This document shows, piece after piece, positions 8,328 to 17,240 of a DNA stretch of 64,000 nt. The stretch's first letter is position 1. Every line of letters begins with the position of its first letter. Source of the stretch: Streptomyces flavidovirens DSM 40150 (lineage in GTDB: Bacteria > Actinomycetota > Actinomycetes > Streptomycetales > Streptomycetaceae); NCBI RefSeq assembly GCF_000429085.1, contig NZ_AUBE01000013.1, forward strand, positions 62,001 to 126,000, given 5' to 3'. Under the pieces are notes generated by a model. The model worked only from the letters and a program-made list of their open reading frames with translations, was not told the DNA's origin and searched no databases. Made by a program: the position numbers and the translations under genes.

Positions 8328-11300
8328 ATGCTTGAGCCGAACGATTCCACTGAGCCCTCGGCAGGTACCGCGCGTACCACCGGGGACAACGACAACAACT
8401 CGCCCAGCGACACGCTGCCGCCGCGCCGCCGGCGCCGCGCCGCCTCGCGCCCTGCCGGTCCGCCGGCCGGTGACGCCAAGGCCGTAGTGACCGCCGAGAC
8501 TGTAGAGGCCGCGGCTCCGGCCATACCGGCCGGAGAGGGTGCCGCCGTGAGCGAGCCCGCACAGAGCACAGAGTCCACACAGAACACAGCGTCCGCACAG
8601 CCCGCGGAGAGCGCCGAGGCCGCTCCGCCGGCCCGTACGCGCCGCCGTGCCACCCGCAAGGCGACCGCGCCCGCCGGTGCGCCGAAGCCCGCCGAGGTGG
8701 AGGAGGCGCCCGCGGCCCCCGCCGCCGCCGAGGCTCCCGCCGGGACGCCCGCCGCGGACGAGGCCGCTGCGCCGGCCCGTACGCGCCGCCGTGCGACACG
8801 CAAGGCGACGGCTCCGGCCGGTGCGCCGAAGGGTGAGGAGACGGCCGCGGCCGAGGTTGAGCCCGCTGCCGCGCCGGAGCCGGCCGCCGAGCCCGCGGCT
8901 GCCGCCGAGGTCGCGGAGGAGGCCGCTGCGCCGGCCCGTACGCGTCGCCGTGCCACCCGTAAGGCGACCGCGCCCGCCGGTGCGCCGAAACCCGCCGAGG
9001 CCGAGGCCGCCGTGGAGGCACAGGCCCCTGCGGCTCCCGCCGCCGAAGCCCCTGCCCCGGCCGCCCCGGTGGCCGATGAGGCTGCCGAAGAGGCGCCGCG
9101 TGGGCGTGGCCGTCGCCGTGCGACCCGTAAGGCGACCGCGCCCGCCGGTGCGCCGAAGCCCGCCGAGGCCGAAGCCGTGGCCGAGGAGGCGCCTGCCGCC
9201 GAGCCCGCCCCCGTGGAGCCCGTCGCCGAGCAGGCCGAAGAGGCGCCCCGTGGCCGTACGCCGCGCCGTCGCACAGGTCGTAAGGCCGCCGACGAGGCCG
9301 CTGCCGCTGAGGTGGCTGCCCCGAAGCCCGCCGCCGCTGCCGCCGAGGAGCCGACGCGTTCGCGCCGCCGTGCGACGCGGCCCGCCGTGGCCGTGTTCCA
9401 GGCCCCGGTCTTCACCGAGCCGATGTTCCAGACCCCCGAGACGGCTGCCGCTGCCGCCGCCGCCCGGGTGAACGAGCCGGACTTCATCGAGGACGTGGAA
9501 GAGGAAGAGGAGGCGGAGGAGACCGTCACCATCGAGGCCCCTCCCGCGCCCCAGGCCGCACCGCGCGGCCGCCGTCGCCGTCGCCGCGGTGAGCCCGCCG
9601 AGGACGAGCGCGCGGAGCGTGCCGAGCGGCCCGAGCGCGCCGTCGAGCCGGCGCCGCAGCCCGAGGAGCCGGCCGAGGCCCTTGAGGAAGAGCCCGAGGA
9701 AGAGGCGCACGACGAGTCCGAGGAGGCCGAGGACCGCAGGGCGCGCCGCCGTCGCCGCGGTGGCCGTCGCCGCCGCCGTGGCGAGCTCGCCGACACGGAG
9801 GAGGCCGAGGAGCAGGAGACCTCCGAGGAGGCCGCCGCCGAGCGGGCAGAGGAGGAGGAAGAGCGCGCCGAGGAGGACGAGGACGACCAGGCGGGTGCGG
9901 GTTCGGCGTCCAGCCGTCGCCGCCGCCGTCGTCGCCGTCGCAGCGGTGACGCGGCCGCCGAGGCCGAGGCGAACGGCGTCGACGACCCGGAGCGTACGGT
10001 CGTCAAGGTCCGCGAGCCACGGGAACGGCGCGGGAAGGAAGCAGCGGAGCGCGAGCCGGGCACCGGCTTCGACGAGGTCCAGTCCATCAAGGGCTCGACC
10101 CGTATGGAGGCGAAGAAGCAGCGCCGCCGTGAGGGCCGTGAGCAGGGCCGCCGTCGCGTCCCGATCATCACCGAGGCCGAGTTCCTGGCGCGCCGCGAGG
10201 CCGTCGAGCGCGTGATGGTCGTACGCCAGAACGGCGACCGCACCCAGATCGGCGTGCTCGAGGACAACATCCTCGTCGAGCACTACGTCAACAAGGAGCA
10301 GTCGACCTCGTACGTCGGCAACGTCTACCTGGGCAAGGTCCAGAACGTACTGCCGTCGATGGAGGCCGCCTTCGTCGACATCGGCAAGGGCCGCAACGCC
10401 GTCCTGTACGCCGGTGAAGTGAACTTCGACGCGCTGGGCATGGGCCACGGCCCCCGCCGCATCGAGAGCGCCCTCAAGTCCGGCCAGTCGGTCCTCGTGC
10501 AGGTCACGAAGGACCCGATCGGCCACAAGGGCGCCCGCCTCACCAGCCAGGTGTCGCTGCCCGGCCGCTACCTGGTGTACGTGCCCGAGGGCTCGATGAC
10601 CGGCATCAGCCGCAAGCTGCCCGACACCGAGCGCGCGCGTCTGAAGACGATCCTCAAGAAGATCGTTCCCGAGGACGCGGGCGTCATCGTGCGCACCGCC
10701 GCCGAGGGCGCGAGCGAGGACGAGCTGCGCCGCGACGTCGAGCGTCTGCAGCAGCAGTGGGAGGACATCCAGAAGAAGTCGAAGAGCACCGGCGCGACCA
10801 GTGGTCCGACGCTGCTCTACGGCGAGCCGGACATGACCGTCCGCGTCGTGCGCGACATCTTCAACGAGGACTTCTCGAAGGTCATCGTCAGCGGTGACGA
10901 CGCGTGGCAGACCATCCACGGCTACGTCAACCACGTCGCCCCGGACCTGACGGACCGGCTGTCGCGCTGGACGTCGGAGGTCGACGTCTTCGCGACGTAC
11001 CGGATCGACGAGCAGCTGATGAAGGCGCTGGACCGCAAGGTCTACCTGCCGAGCGGCGGTTCGCTGGTCATCGACAAGACCGAGGCGATGATCGTCGTCG
11101 ACGTCAACACCGGCAAGTTCACCGGTCAGGGCGGCAACCTCGAAGAGACCGTGACCAGGAACAACCTGGAGGCGGCCGAGGAGATCGTGCGTCAGCTTCG
11201 GCTGCGCGACCTGGGCGGCATCGTCGTCATCGACTTCATCGACATGGTCCTGGAGTCGAACCGCGATCTGGTGCTGCGGCGTCTGCTGGAGTGCCTGGGA

Positions 11301-12437
11301 CGCGACCGTACGAAGCACCAGGTCGCCGAGGTCACGTCGCTGGGCCTGGTCCAGATGACCAGGAAGCGTGTGGGCCAGGGTCTCCTGGAGTCCTTCTCCG
11401 AGACCTGCGTCCACTGCAACGGCCGTGGTGTGATCGTGCACATGGAGCAGCCGACCGCCGTGGGCGGCGGTGGCGGCGGCAAGCGCGCGAAGAAGCGCGG
11501 CCGTGGTGCCGAGGCCGAGCACGAGCACGTGGAGCCGGTCGAGATCGAGGCCGAAGCCGAGGTGGAGACCGAGGCTGAGCTCGCCGCCGAGGTGGCAGCG
11601 CCGGTGGCGCTTCCCGAGCCCGAGTTCGTGCCTGACGAGGAGCTGTACAGCAGCGCCGCCGAGGCGGAGGCGGCTGCCGGCCGTGGGCGTTCGCGCCGTC
11701 GTGCGTCGCGCAAGGCTACGGCCCCGGCCGGTGCGCCGAAGGCGGCGGAGCCGGTATCCGTACCGGAGCCGGTGTCCGTTCCGGAGCCGGCCGCCGTCGC
11801 GGAGCCCGAGCCCGCGGCGGAGCCGGTGGTCGAGCCCGCGCCCGAGCCCGTCGTGCAGGAGGCTGCCCCGGCCCGTACGCGGCGCCGTGCGACGCGTAAG
11901 GCGACGGCTCCGGCCGGTGCGCCGAAGACCGCCGAGGCCCCCGTGGCCGGGGAAGTCCTGGTCGTCGCTCCGGCCCCCGTGGTGGCAGAGCCCAAGGCCG
12001 CTGAGCCGGTGGCCGGGGCCCCGGTGGCCGAGGCCCCGGCCGAGGAGCCCGCAGCGGCGGCTCCGCCGCGTGCGCGCCGTCGTGCGACGCGCAAGGCGTC
12101 CGCACCGGCGGGATCGCCCAAGGGCGCCGAAGAGGCGGCCGTGCTGGTCGTCGAGGCACCGGTGACCGAAAAGGGCGCCGGGGCCGAGTCCGGTGCTGAA
12201 GCCGGTACCGAGGCCGAGGCCGAGGTCGCGGCTCCCGCCAAGAAGGCGGCTCGCAAGACGGCCGCCAAGAAGGCACCCGCGAAGAAGACGGCGGCCAAGA
12301 AGACGGCAGCCAAGAAGACGACGGCGAAGAAGACGACGGCGAAGAAGACGACGGCCAAGAAGGCGTCGGCTTCGAAGAAGACCTCGGCCGCGGAGCAGCA
12401 GCCGCAGTCGGCGGTCTCGGCTCCCACCGAGGACTGA
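8328..12437 (+). CDS. rne: Ribonuclease E/G with repeat-rich flanks
   Basis: A 1369-aa RNase E/G family endoribonuclease for rRNA processing and mRNA decay. The catalytic core is central: S1 RNA-binding domain about residues 660-755, catalytic aspartates in the VVDVNTGKF and VVIDFIDM motifs (around residues 925 and 965), and the zinc-link motif CVHCNGRG near residue 1026. This central placement of the core matches Streptomyces RNase ES. Both flanks are low complexity: a 16-residue basic module (RRRATRKATAPAGAPK) occurs four times N-terminally (near residues 104, 154, 204, 261) and three times C-terminally (near 1121, 1183, 1248), separated by acidic Ala/Glu/Pro spacers. The last 50 residues are a KKTAAKK/KKTTAKK histone-H1-like tail. 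A 230-nt region precedes the gene. Transcription ends at the perfect stem-loop at 12457-12505. Confidence 0.97.
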   Translation: MLEPNDSTEPSAGTARTTGDNDNNSPSDTLPPRRRRRAASRPAGPPAGDAKAVVTAETVEAAAPAIPAGEGAAVSEPAQSTESTQNTASAQPAESAEAAPPARTRRRATRKATAPAGAPKPAEVEEAPAAPAAAEAPAGTPAADEAAAPARTRRRATRKATAPAGAPKGEETAAAEVEPAAAPEPAAEPAAAAEVAEEAAAPARTRRRATRKATAPAGAPKPAEAEAAVEAQAPAAPAAEAPAPAAPVADEAAEEAPRGRGRRRATRKATAPAGAPKPAEAEAVAEEAPAAEPAPVEPVAEQAEEAPRGRTPRRRTGRKAADEAAAAEVAAPKPAAAAAEEPTRSRRRATRPAVAVFQAPVFTEPMFQTPETAAAAAAARVNEPDFIEDVEEEEEAEETVTIEAPPAPQAAPRGRRRRRRGEPAEDERAERAERPERAVEPAPQPEEPAEALEEEPEEEAHDESEEAEDRRARRRRRGGRRRRRGELADTEEAEEQETSEEAAAERAEEEEERAEEDEDDQAGAGSASSRRRRRRRRRSGDAAAEAEANGVDDPERTVVKVREPRERRGKEAAEREPGTGFDEVQSIKGSTRMEAKKQRRREGREQGRRRVPIITEAEFLARREAVERVMVVRQNGDRTQIGVLEDNILVEHYVNKEQSTSYVGNVYLGKVQNVLPSMEAAFVDIGKGRNAVLYAGEVNFDALGMGHGPRRIESALKSGQSVLVQVTKDPIGHKGARLTSQVSLPGRYLVYVPEGSMTGISRKLPDTERARLKTILKKIVPEDAGVIVRTAAEGASEDELRRDVERLQQQWEDIQKKSKSTGATSGPTLLYGEPDMTVRVVRDIFNEDFSKVIVSGDDAWQTIHGYVNHVAPDLTDRLSRWTSEVDVFATYRIDEQLMKALDRKVYLPSGGSLVIDKTEAMIVVDVNTGKFTGQGGNLEETVTRNNLEAAEEIVRQLRLRDLGGIVVIDFIDMVLESNRDLVLRRLLECLGRDRTKHQVAEVTSLGLVQMTRKRVGQGLLESFSETCVHCNGRGVIVHMEQPTAVGGGGGGKRAKKRGRGAEAEHEHVEPVEIEAEAEVETEAELAAEVAAPVALPEPEFVPDEELYSSAAEAEAAAGRGRSRRRASRKATAPAGAPKAAEPVSVPEPVSVPEPAAVAEPEPAAEPVVEPAPEPVVQEAAPARTRRRATRKATAPAGAPKTAEAPVAGEVLVVAPAPVVAEPKAAEPVAGAPVAEAPAEEPAAAAPPRARRRATRKASAPAGSPKGAEEAAVLVVEAPVTEKGAGAESGAEAGTEAEAEVAAPAKKAARKTAAKKAPAKKTAAKKTAAKKTTAKKTTAKKTTAKKASASKKTSAAEQQPQSAVSAPTED

Positions 12438-12456
12438 CCTCAGGGACGCGCCGCAC

Positions 12457-12505
12457 AACGCCCGAGGGCCGCCCCCCGTCATTGGGGGGGCGGCCCTCGG
12501 GCGTT
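12457..12505. terminator. Bidirectional terminator between rne and the GT2 gene
   Basis: A perfect 21-bp inverted repeat (12457-12477 with 12485-12505) around a 7-nt loop. It lies between the convergent stops of rne (+) and the glycosyltransferase gene (-), 11 nt from the latter, and so can serve both. Confidence 0.9.
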
Positions 12506-12515
12506 GGCGCCGGCG

Positions 12516-14519
12516 TCAGCGCTTCAGACGCCCCGCCAGGGCCTTGCCCACCCGGACCCGGTCGACGCGCACGGCGAACCGCTCACTGCCCGCGGTCGGC
12601 ACGGCGTACCAGGGCAGGCCGAACCGTCGCCACCGGCCGGCCGCCATGCCCCGGCGTGCCGGTACGGCCACGAGCCACGAGGCGCCGCCCGCCCCCGCCA
12701 GCCGCAGGGACGCCGTCCAGGTGCCTGCCGCGAGGCCGGAGAGGGGAACGTACGCGGTGAAACCCTTGTCGCCGCGGCGGGTCACGGGGAAGTCGGTGAA
12801 CCCGCCCTCCTCGTTGCCCAGGCGCACGCTCAGCGCGTCGAGCGGCAGCGTGGCCAGCTTCCAGGAGCCGGTGATCTCCAGTGTCGCGGCGTCGGTCTTC
12901 GACCAGGCGACACCGTCGACGCGGAGCTTGTCGCTGACGAGGTGCTTGTTCTCGCCGACGTCGACGGTCAGGTTGCTGTACGGCTTGGTGAAGTAGAGAG
13001 CGACGGCCATGGTGTCGTCGCCCCGGCCCACGACATGCGTGGCCGGTCTGGCGTCGACCTCGGGGAGACGCCGGTGGCCGAACCGGATCTCGCGGGTGAC
13101 GCCGTCGGTGTCGAGTGCGACGAAGACGTCCCACAGCCCGCGCGGCAGCCGCTCACCACCGGCGACGGTGCTGAGGTCGGCGGTCACGCAGAAGCCCGCG
13201 CCGGTGTAGGAGTACGCCCCGCCGTCCTCGTCCGCGCCCAGCCCGTCCACCGCCACGGGCTGTGCCGGTACGCGGTGCTCGGCCTTGCTGTCCCGCTCGC
13301 GCAGCACCAGCTCGGCGCCGGTGCGCAGGCCCGGCACGCGGCGCAGATAGGCGTGGCCGGTCAGGGTCAGCCGGGTGCCTTCGAGGGACACGGAGTCGAG
13401 CCGGTGCCGCGCCTGTAGCTCGCGGGTGATGTCGTAGCAGTCGTCGGGGATGCCGGCCTCGGGGTCGCGGAAGAACGGCAGACGGGCGTACGCCCGGCCG
13501 TCCTCCACCAGGATCTCGGGGGAGGTGCCGGCGGCCCGGTGGGCCTTGTCCGCGCGCTCCAGCACGAGCAGTTCGTCGAGCAGGCCGCGCAGGACCAGCT
13601 CCGAGCGCAGCCGGGTGATGGCGTTGACGCGGGTCCTGAGCGAGTCGGGGTACGAGCCCGACAGCATCTCGCGCAGTTCGCCGAGGTGCTTCTCCTGCAC
13701 CGCCCGGTCGGTCTCGCGCTCGAGGTGCAGCAGCGCGTGGTACATGTCGATCGTCAGGTGGCGGTGCATCAGTACGTCGCGGTCCGGTCCCGGCGGGACG
13801 TTCTCCTCGACGAAGTCGATCATCATCCGCAGTGCGCGGATGCGCTGGCCCGCGCCGTGCGTGGTGACGGTGATGTTCTGGCCGTCGTCGCGCCTGACGA
13901 TGAAGAGGCACTCGTAGTCGGCGACGACCGAGATGCCGTCGGCGCGCAGGTAGGCGAGGGCGGTGAAGAGCTGGTCCTCGCACACCTTGTAGCCGGTGGG
14001 GAAGCGCAGTCCGTGACGCTCGACGAAGTCGCGGCGGAACAGCTTGAGCGGGTTGAGCGCCCAGTACACGCGGGAGTTGAAGACATCGGTGCGCGGCTGG
14101 TTGCGTACGAACATCGAGGCGGGCGCGCCGCGTCCGTTGACACCGACCATCTTGCCGAGCACGACATCTGTCCGGTTGGTCTCGGCAGCCGCGAGCATCC
14201 GCTCCAGCGTCTCTTCGCCGAGGTAGTCGTCCGCGTCGAGGAAGAAGACGTACCGGCCCTTCGCGCGGTCGAGTCCCACATTGCGCGGGGCGGAGGGGCC
14301 GCCGGAGTTCTCCTGGTGAACGACCTGGAAGAGTCCCGGATAGTCGGCGGCGAACCGCTCCAGCTCCTTGCCCGTGGTGTCGGTGGAGCCGTCGTTGACC
14401 GTGATGATCTCCATGCGGTCGTGTCCGATCGTCTGCCCGACGACCGACGCGAGGGTCCGCGACAGATAGGGCATGGCGTTGTACGCACCGATGATCACGG
14501 ATATGTCTGGGGTGGTCAC
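12516..14519 (-). CDS. GT2 glycosyltransferase, TarS/TarP-like, with C-terminal beta-rich region
   Basis: A 667-aa family 2 glycosyltransferase. From the GTG at 14519 the protein opens directly with the nucleotide-binding strand PDISVIIGAYNAMPYL. It then shows VNDGSTD, the metal-binding DADDYLGEE, and a VCEDQLFTA acceptor-side acidic motif. Residues 1-330 form the GT-A domain with helical linker; the rest is a beta-strand-rich C-terminal region, the architecture of wall-teichoic-acid glycosyltransferases such as TarS. The open frame continues upstream to 14846, but that part is unlike any protein, and GGGAA precedes the GTG at correct spacing. It is paralogous to the GT2 at 21276-22514: both share the HQENSGGPSxPRNVGLD and KLFRR blocks. 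A teichoic-acid decoration role is inferred from this and the nearby TagF-like gene. Confidence 0.88.
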   Translation of the reverse strand: MTTPDISVIIGAYNAMPYLSRTLASVVGQTIGHDRMEIITVNDGSTDTTGKELERFAADYPGLFQVVHQENSGGPSAPRNVGLDRAKGRYVFFLDADDYLGEETLERMLAAAETNRTDVVLGKMVGVNGRGAPASMFVRNQPRTDVFNSRVYWALNPLKLFRRDFVERHGLRFPTGYKVCEDQLFTALAYLRADGISVVADYECLFIVRRDDGQNITVTTHGAGQRIRALRMMIDFVEENVPPGPDRDVLMHRHLTIDMYHALLHLERETDRAVQEKHLGELREMLSGSYPDSLRTRVNAITRLRSELVLRGLLDELLVLERADKAHRAAGTSPEILVEDGRAYARLPFFRDPEAGIPDDCYDITRELQARHRLDSVSLEGTRLTLTGHAYLRRVPGLRTGAELVLRERDSKAEHRVPAQPVAVDGLGADEDGGAYSYTGAGFCVTADLSTVAGGERLPRGLWDVFVALDTDGVTREIRFGHRRLPEVDARPATHVVGRGDDTMAVALYFTKPYSNLTVDVGENKHLVSDKLRVDGVAWSKTDAATLEITGSWKLATLPLDALSVRLGNEEGGFTDFPVTRRGDKGFTAYVPLSGLAAGTWTASLRLAGAGGASWLVAVPARRGMAAGRWRRFGLPWYAVPTAGSERFAVRVDRVRVGKALAGRLKR

Positions 14520-14762
14520 TCGTTGTTCCCGTTTCGTGCGGCTCGGTGAGCTCTGCCGCGATCGCGGGAAGCGTCGGCCGCCGTGGTCGGCTCTTGCGGG
14601 AGCTGTGGATGCGAGGCGTGCTGTACGTGAAGGTACTGCACGTGTGCGAGAAGTGAACGACAGTACTGGCCTTCGGTGGTGGCGTGTCTCGCCGGCGCCG
14701 CAGACCCCGCGCCGTGGCGATCTCGCGGCATCGCGGGGCGGGTGGGGTGCGCCGGGGCCGGT
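14520..14762. other. Intergenic region between divergent GT2 and rplU genes
   Basis: The gap from the GT2 start to the rplU start is about 440 bases. This left half holds no credible open frame or RNA gene. It contains a short inverted repeat GTACTG/CAGTAC (14633-14638 and 14661-14666) and presumably the GT2 promoter. The right half holds the rplU promoter and its structured leader, listed separately. Confidence 0.5.
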
Positions 14763-14791
14763 TTGACCCCTCAAGTCAGGGACCGTACTCT
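14763..14791 (+). promoter_or_regulatory. Housekeeping-type promoter for rplU-rpmA(-obg)
   Basis: TTGACC (14763-14768) and TACTCT (14786-14791) are separated by exactly 17 bp, a near-consensus vegetative (HrdB-type) promoter. Initiation would fall near 14798, about 160 nt upstream of the rplU start. Confidence 0.8.
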
Positions 14792-14867
14792 TGACCGTCG
14801 GCGTGTTTCTGTGCACGCCATCTCCTGAGCACCTCCCTTCCGGCACTCCTTCGGAGAGCCGTTAGAG

Positions 14868-14918
14868 GCCGCTCGTCCATTCGGATTCGTCGCGGGCCTC
14901 ACGGCCCGTGCGAGCGGC
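14868..14918 (+). promoter_or_regulatory. Stem-loop in the rplU 5' leader
   Basis: Outer arms GCCGCTCG (14868-14875) and CGAGCGGC (14911-14918) enclose an inner GC hairpin CGGGCC/GGCCCG (14893-14908, loop TCAC). It lies wholly inside the predicted leader, 40 nt before rplU. Position and structure suit an autoregulatory ribosomal-protein leader, but I cannot assign it to a known leader class. Confidence 0.4.
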
Positions 14919-14958
14919 TGGCATCAGGGGTCCCGTCCCGAGCGAAAGAGAGATCAGC

Positions 14959-15279
14959 GTGTACGCCATCGTGCGCAGCGGTGGTCGCCAGCACAAGGTT
15001 GCTGTCGACGACATCGTTGAGGTTGACAAGATTCCCACGGCCAAGGTTGGCGACACGGTCGAGCTCTCGACCCTGCTCGTTGTCGACGGCGACTCCGTCA
15101 CCAGCGACCCGTGGGTCCTGGCCGGCATCAAGGTCACCGCCGAGGTCGTGGACCACCACAAGGGTGCCAAGATCGACATCCTTCGGTACAAGAACAAGAC
15201 CGGCTACCGCCGTCGCCAGGGTCACCGCCAGCAGTACACGGCGATCAAGGTCACCGGTATCCCCACGGCTGCGAAGTAA
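14959..15279 (+). CDS. rplU: 50S ribosomal protein L21
   Basis: A 106-aa ribosomal protein L21 that binds 23S rRNA in the large subunit. The GTG at 14959 begins the conserved YAIVRSGGRQHKV N-terminus, with AAAGAGAG as a purine-rich ribosome-binding region upstream. The upstream in-frame GTG at 14908 would add 17 unconserved residues. The C-terminal RNA-binding motif YRRRQGHRQQYT is intact. It is the first gene of the rplU-rpmA unit, 11 nt ahead of rpmA, driven by the promoter at 14763. Confidence 0.97.
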   Translation: MYAIVRSGGRQHKVAVDDIVEVDKIPTAKVGDTVELSTLLVVDGDSVTSDPWVLAGIKVTAEVVDHHKGAKIDILRYKNKTGYRRRQGHRQQYTAIKVTGIPTAAK

Positions 15280-15290
15280 GGGACTGAGAC

Positions 15291-15548
15291 ATGGCACACA
15301 AGAAGGGCGCATCGTCCACTCGGAACGGTCGCGATTCCAATGCCCAGCGGCTCGGCGTGAAGCGCTTCGGCGGTCAGGCCGTCAACGCCGGTGAGATCCT
15401 GGTCCGTCAGCGCGGCACCCACTTCCACCCGGGCACGGGCGTCGGCCGTGGCGGCGACGACACGCTGTTCGCGCTCGCCGCCGGTGCGGTCGAGTTCGGC
15501 ACGCACCGTGGCCGCAAGGTTGTGAACATCGTTCCGATCGCCGAGTAA
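15291..15548 (+). CDS. rpmA: 50S ribosomal protein L27
   Basis: An 85-aa ribosomal protein L27 located near the peptidyl-transferase centre. The sequence begins MAHKKGASSTRNGRDSNAQ, the non-processed type of N-terminus, without the cleavable Firmicute extension, and retains the conserved GVKRFGG, ILVRQRGT and GVGRGGDDTLFA blocks. It is cotranscribed with rplU. A sizeable hairpin follows before obg. Confidence 0.97.
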   Translation: MAHKKGASSTRNGRDSNAQRLGVKRFGGQAVNAGEILVRQRGTHFHPGTGVGRGGDDTLFALAAGAVEFGTHRGRKVVNIVPIAE

Positions 15549-15583
15549 TTCCGGCTTTCGTCGAGCGGTACACACAGCACTTT

Positions 15584-15634
15584 CCGAGGGCGGACGCTCT
15601 TTCCCGGGGAACGGGGAAGCGCGGCCGCCCTTGG
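15584..15634 (+). terminator. Hairpin between rpmA and obg
   Basis: Arms CCGAGGGCGG (15584-15593) and CCGCCCTTGG (15625-15634) form a 10-bp stem with further pairing inside. It may terminate or attenuate rpmA transcripts. Two copies of CGTATGTA (15642-15649, 15658-15665), 16 bp apart, follow and may mark a separate obg promoter. Confidence 0.55.
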
Positions 15635-15680
15635 CGTGTTACGTATGTAGACATTTCCGTATGTACTGGAGGACCCACCC

Positions 15681-17114
15681 ATGACCACCTTCGTGGACCG
15701 CGTCGAACTGCATGTCGCCGCGGGTAACGGAGGCCACGGCTGCGCCTCCGTACACCGTGAGAAGTTCAAGCCGCTCGGCGGTCCGGACGGCGGCAACGGC
15801 GGGCGTGGCGGCGACGTCACCCTCGTCGTCGACCAGTCCGTGACCACGCTGCTCGACTACCACCACAGCCCCCACCGCAAGGCCACCAACGGCCAGCCCG
15901 GCGCGGGCGACAACCGCTCCGGCAAGGACGGCCAGGACCTGATCCTGCCCGTTCCCGACGGCACGGTCGTCATGGACAAGGACGGCAACGTCCTGGCCGA
16001 CATGGTCGGCCACGGCACGACGTACGTCGCCGGTGAGGGCGGCCGCGGCGGCCTCGGCAACGCGGCGCTGGCCTCGGCCCGCCGCAAGGCGCCGGGCTTC
16101 GCGCTGCTCGGTGAGCCGGGCAAGGGCGGCGACATCGTCCTGGAGCTCAAGACCGTCGCCGATGTGGCGCTGGTCGGCTACCCGAGCGCCGGCAAGTCCT
16201 CGCTGATCTCGGTGCTGAGCGCGGCCAAGCCGAAGATCGCGGACTACCCGTTCACCACGCTCGTCCCCAACCTCGGTGTCGTCACGGCGGGTTCGACCGT
16301 CTACACGATCGCCGACGTCCCCGGCCTGATCCCCGGCGCGAGCCAGGGCCGTGGCCTGGGCCTGGAGTTCCTGCGGCACGTCGAGCGCTGCTCGGTGCTC
16401 GTGCACGTGCTGGACACGGCGACGCTGGAGTCCGACCGTGACCCGCTCACCGACCTCGACGTGATCGAGGAGGAGCTGGCGCAGTACGGCGGTCTGGGCG
16501 ACCGGCCGCGCGTCGTCGTCCTCAACAAGATCGACATTCCGGACGGCAAGGAGCTCGCGGACATGATCCGCCCGGACCTGGAGGCGCGCGGCTACCGCGT
16601 CTTCGAGGTGTCGGCGGTCGCGCATCTCGGCCTCAAGGAGCTGTCGTTCGCGCTGGCCGAGGTCGTCTCCAAGGCGCGCGCCGCGAAGCCCAAGGAGGAG
16701 TCGACCCGTGTCGTCATCCGTCCGAAGGCCGTCGACGACGCGGGCTTCACGATCACCGAGGAGGACGGCGTCTACCGCGTGCGCGGCGAGAAGCCGGAGC
16801 GCTGGGTGCGGCAGACCGACTTCAGCAACGACGAGGCCGTGGGTTACCTCGCGGACCGTCTCAGCCGCCTCGGTGTCGAGGAGAAGCTGATGAAGGCCGG
16901 CGCCCGTGCGGGTGACGCGGTCGCGATCGGCCCCGAGGAGAACGCGGTCGTCTTCGACTGGGAGCCGACGGTGATGGCGGGCGCGGAGATGCTCGGCCGC
17001 CGTGGCGAGGACCACCGCCTGGACGCCCCGCGTCCGGCGGCGACCCGCCGCAAGGACCGCGAGGCCCAGCGCGACGACTCGCAGCGCGAGTACGACGAGT
17101 TCCACCCCTTCTAG
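15681..17114 (+). CDS. obgE: GTPase Obg/CgtA
   Basis: A 477-aa ribosome-associated GTPase that controls 50S maturation; in Streptomyces Obg also influences the onset of differentiation. Three domains are visible: the glycine-rich Obg fold (residues 1-158, with GGPDGGNGGRGGDV and EGGRGGLGNA), the G domain (P-loop GYPSAGKSSL about 166-175, DVPG, and NKID about 282-285), and a C-terminal OCT domain typical of Gram-positive Obg (about 340-430), followed by a charged tail rich in Arg/Asp. ATG 15681 is preceded by GGAGG. The gene follows rplU-rpmA as in most bacteria. Confidence 0.97.
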   Translation: MTTFVDRVELHVAAGNGGHGCASVHREKFKPLGGPDGGNGGRGGDVTLVVDQSVTTLLDYHHSPHRKATNGQPGAGDNRSGKDGQDLILPVPDGTVVMDKDGNVLADMVGHGTTYVAGEGGRGGLGNAALASARRKAPGFALLGEPGKGGDIVLELKTVADVALVGYPSAGKSSLISVLSAAKPKIADYPFTTLVPNLGVVTAGSTVYTIADVPGLIPGASQGRGLGLEFLRHVERCSVLVHVLDTATLESDRDPLTDLDVIEEELAQYGGLGDRPRVVVLNKIDIPDGKELADMIRPDLEARGYRVFEVSAVAHLGLKELSFALAEVVSKARAAKPKEESTRVVIRPKAVDDAGFTITEEDGVYRVRGEKPERWVRQTDFSNDEAVGYLADRLSRLGVEEKLMKAGARAGDAVAIGPEENAVVFDWEPTVMAGAEMLGRRGEDHRLDAPRPAATRRKDREAQRDDSQREYDEFHPF

Positions 17115-17202
17115 GCCGGCACCACTCCCTGTGGCACCACTCCCTGTGGCATCGCTCACCCCGGACGTGTGAACCCGCACTCCCTCCGGGGCGTGCCGCC
17201 GG

Positions 17203-17240
17203 TCGCCGTGCGGGCCCAAGTGTGTGGGCCCGCACGGCGA
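17203..17240 (+). terminator. Terminator after obg
   Basis: A perfect 16-bp inverted repeat (17203-17218 and 17225-17240) with a 6-nt loop lies 88 bases after obg and ends its unit. A short direct repeat of CACTCCCTGTGGCA precedes it near 17125-17150. Confidence 0.8.

Noticed and set aside
8259..12482. 1407-aa open frame antisense to rne
   Set aside because: Very long antisense frames are a by-product of high GC and repeat codons. The product is Arg/Leu/Gly low complexity with no domain, and the rne frame explains the bias.
14520..14846. N-terminal extension of the GT2 protein to 14846
   Set aside because: The extension is Arg/Thr/Pro-rich without homology to the family and crosses the rplU promoter region. 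GTG 14519 has a ribosome-binding site and begins the GT2 fold.
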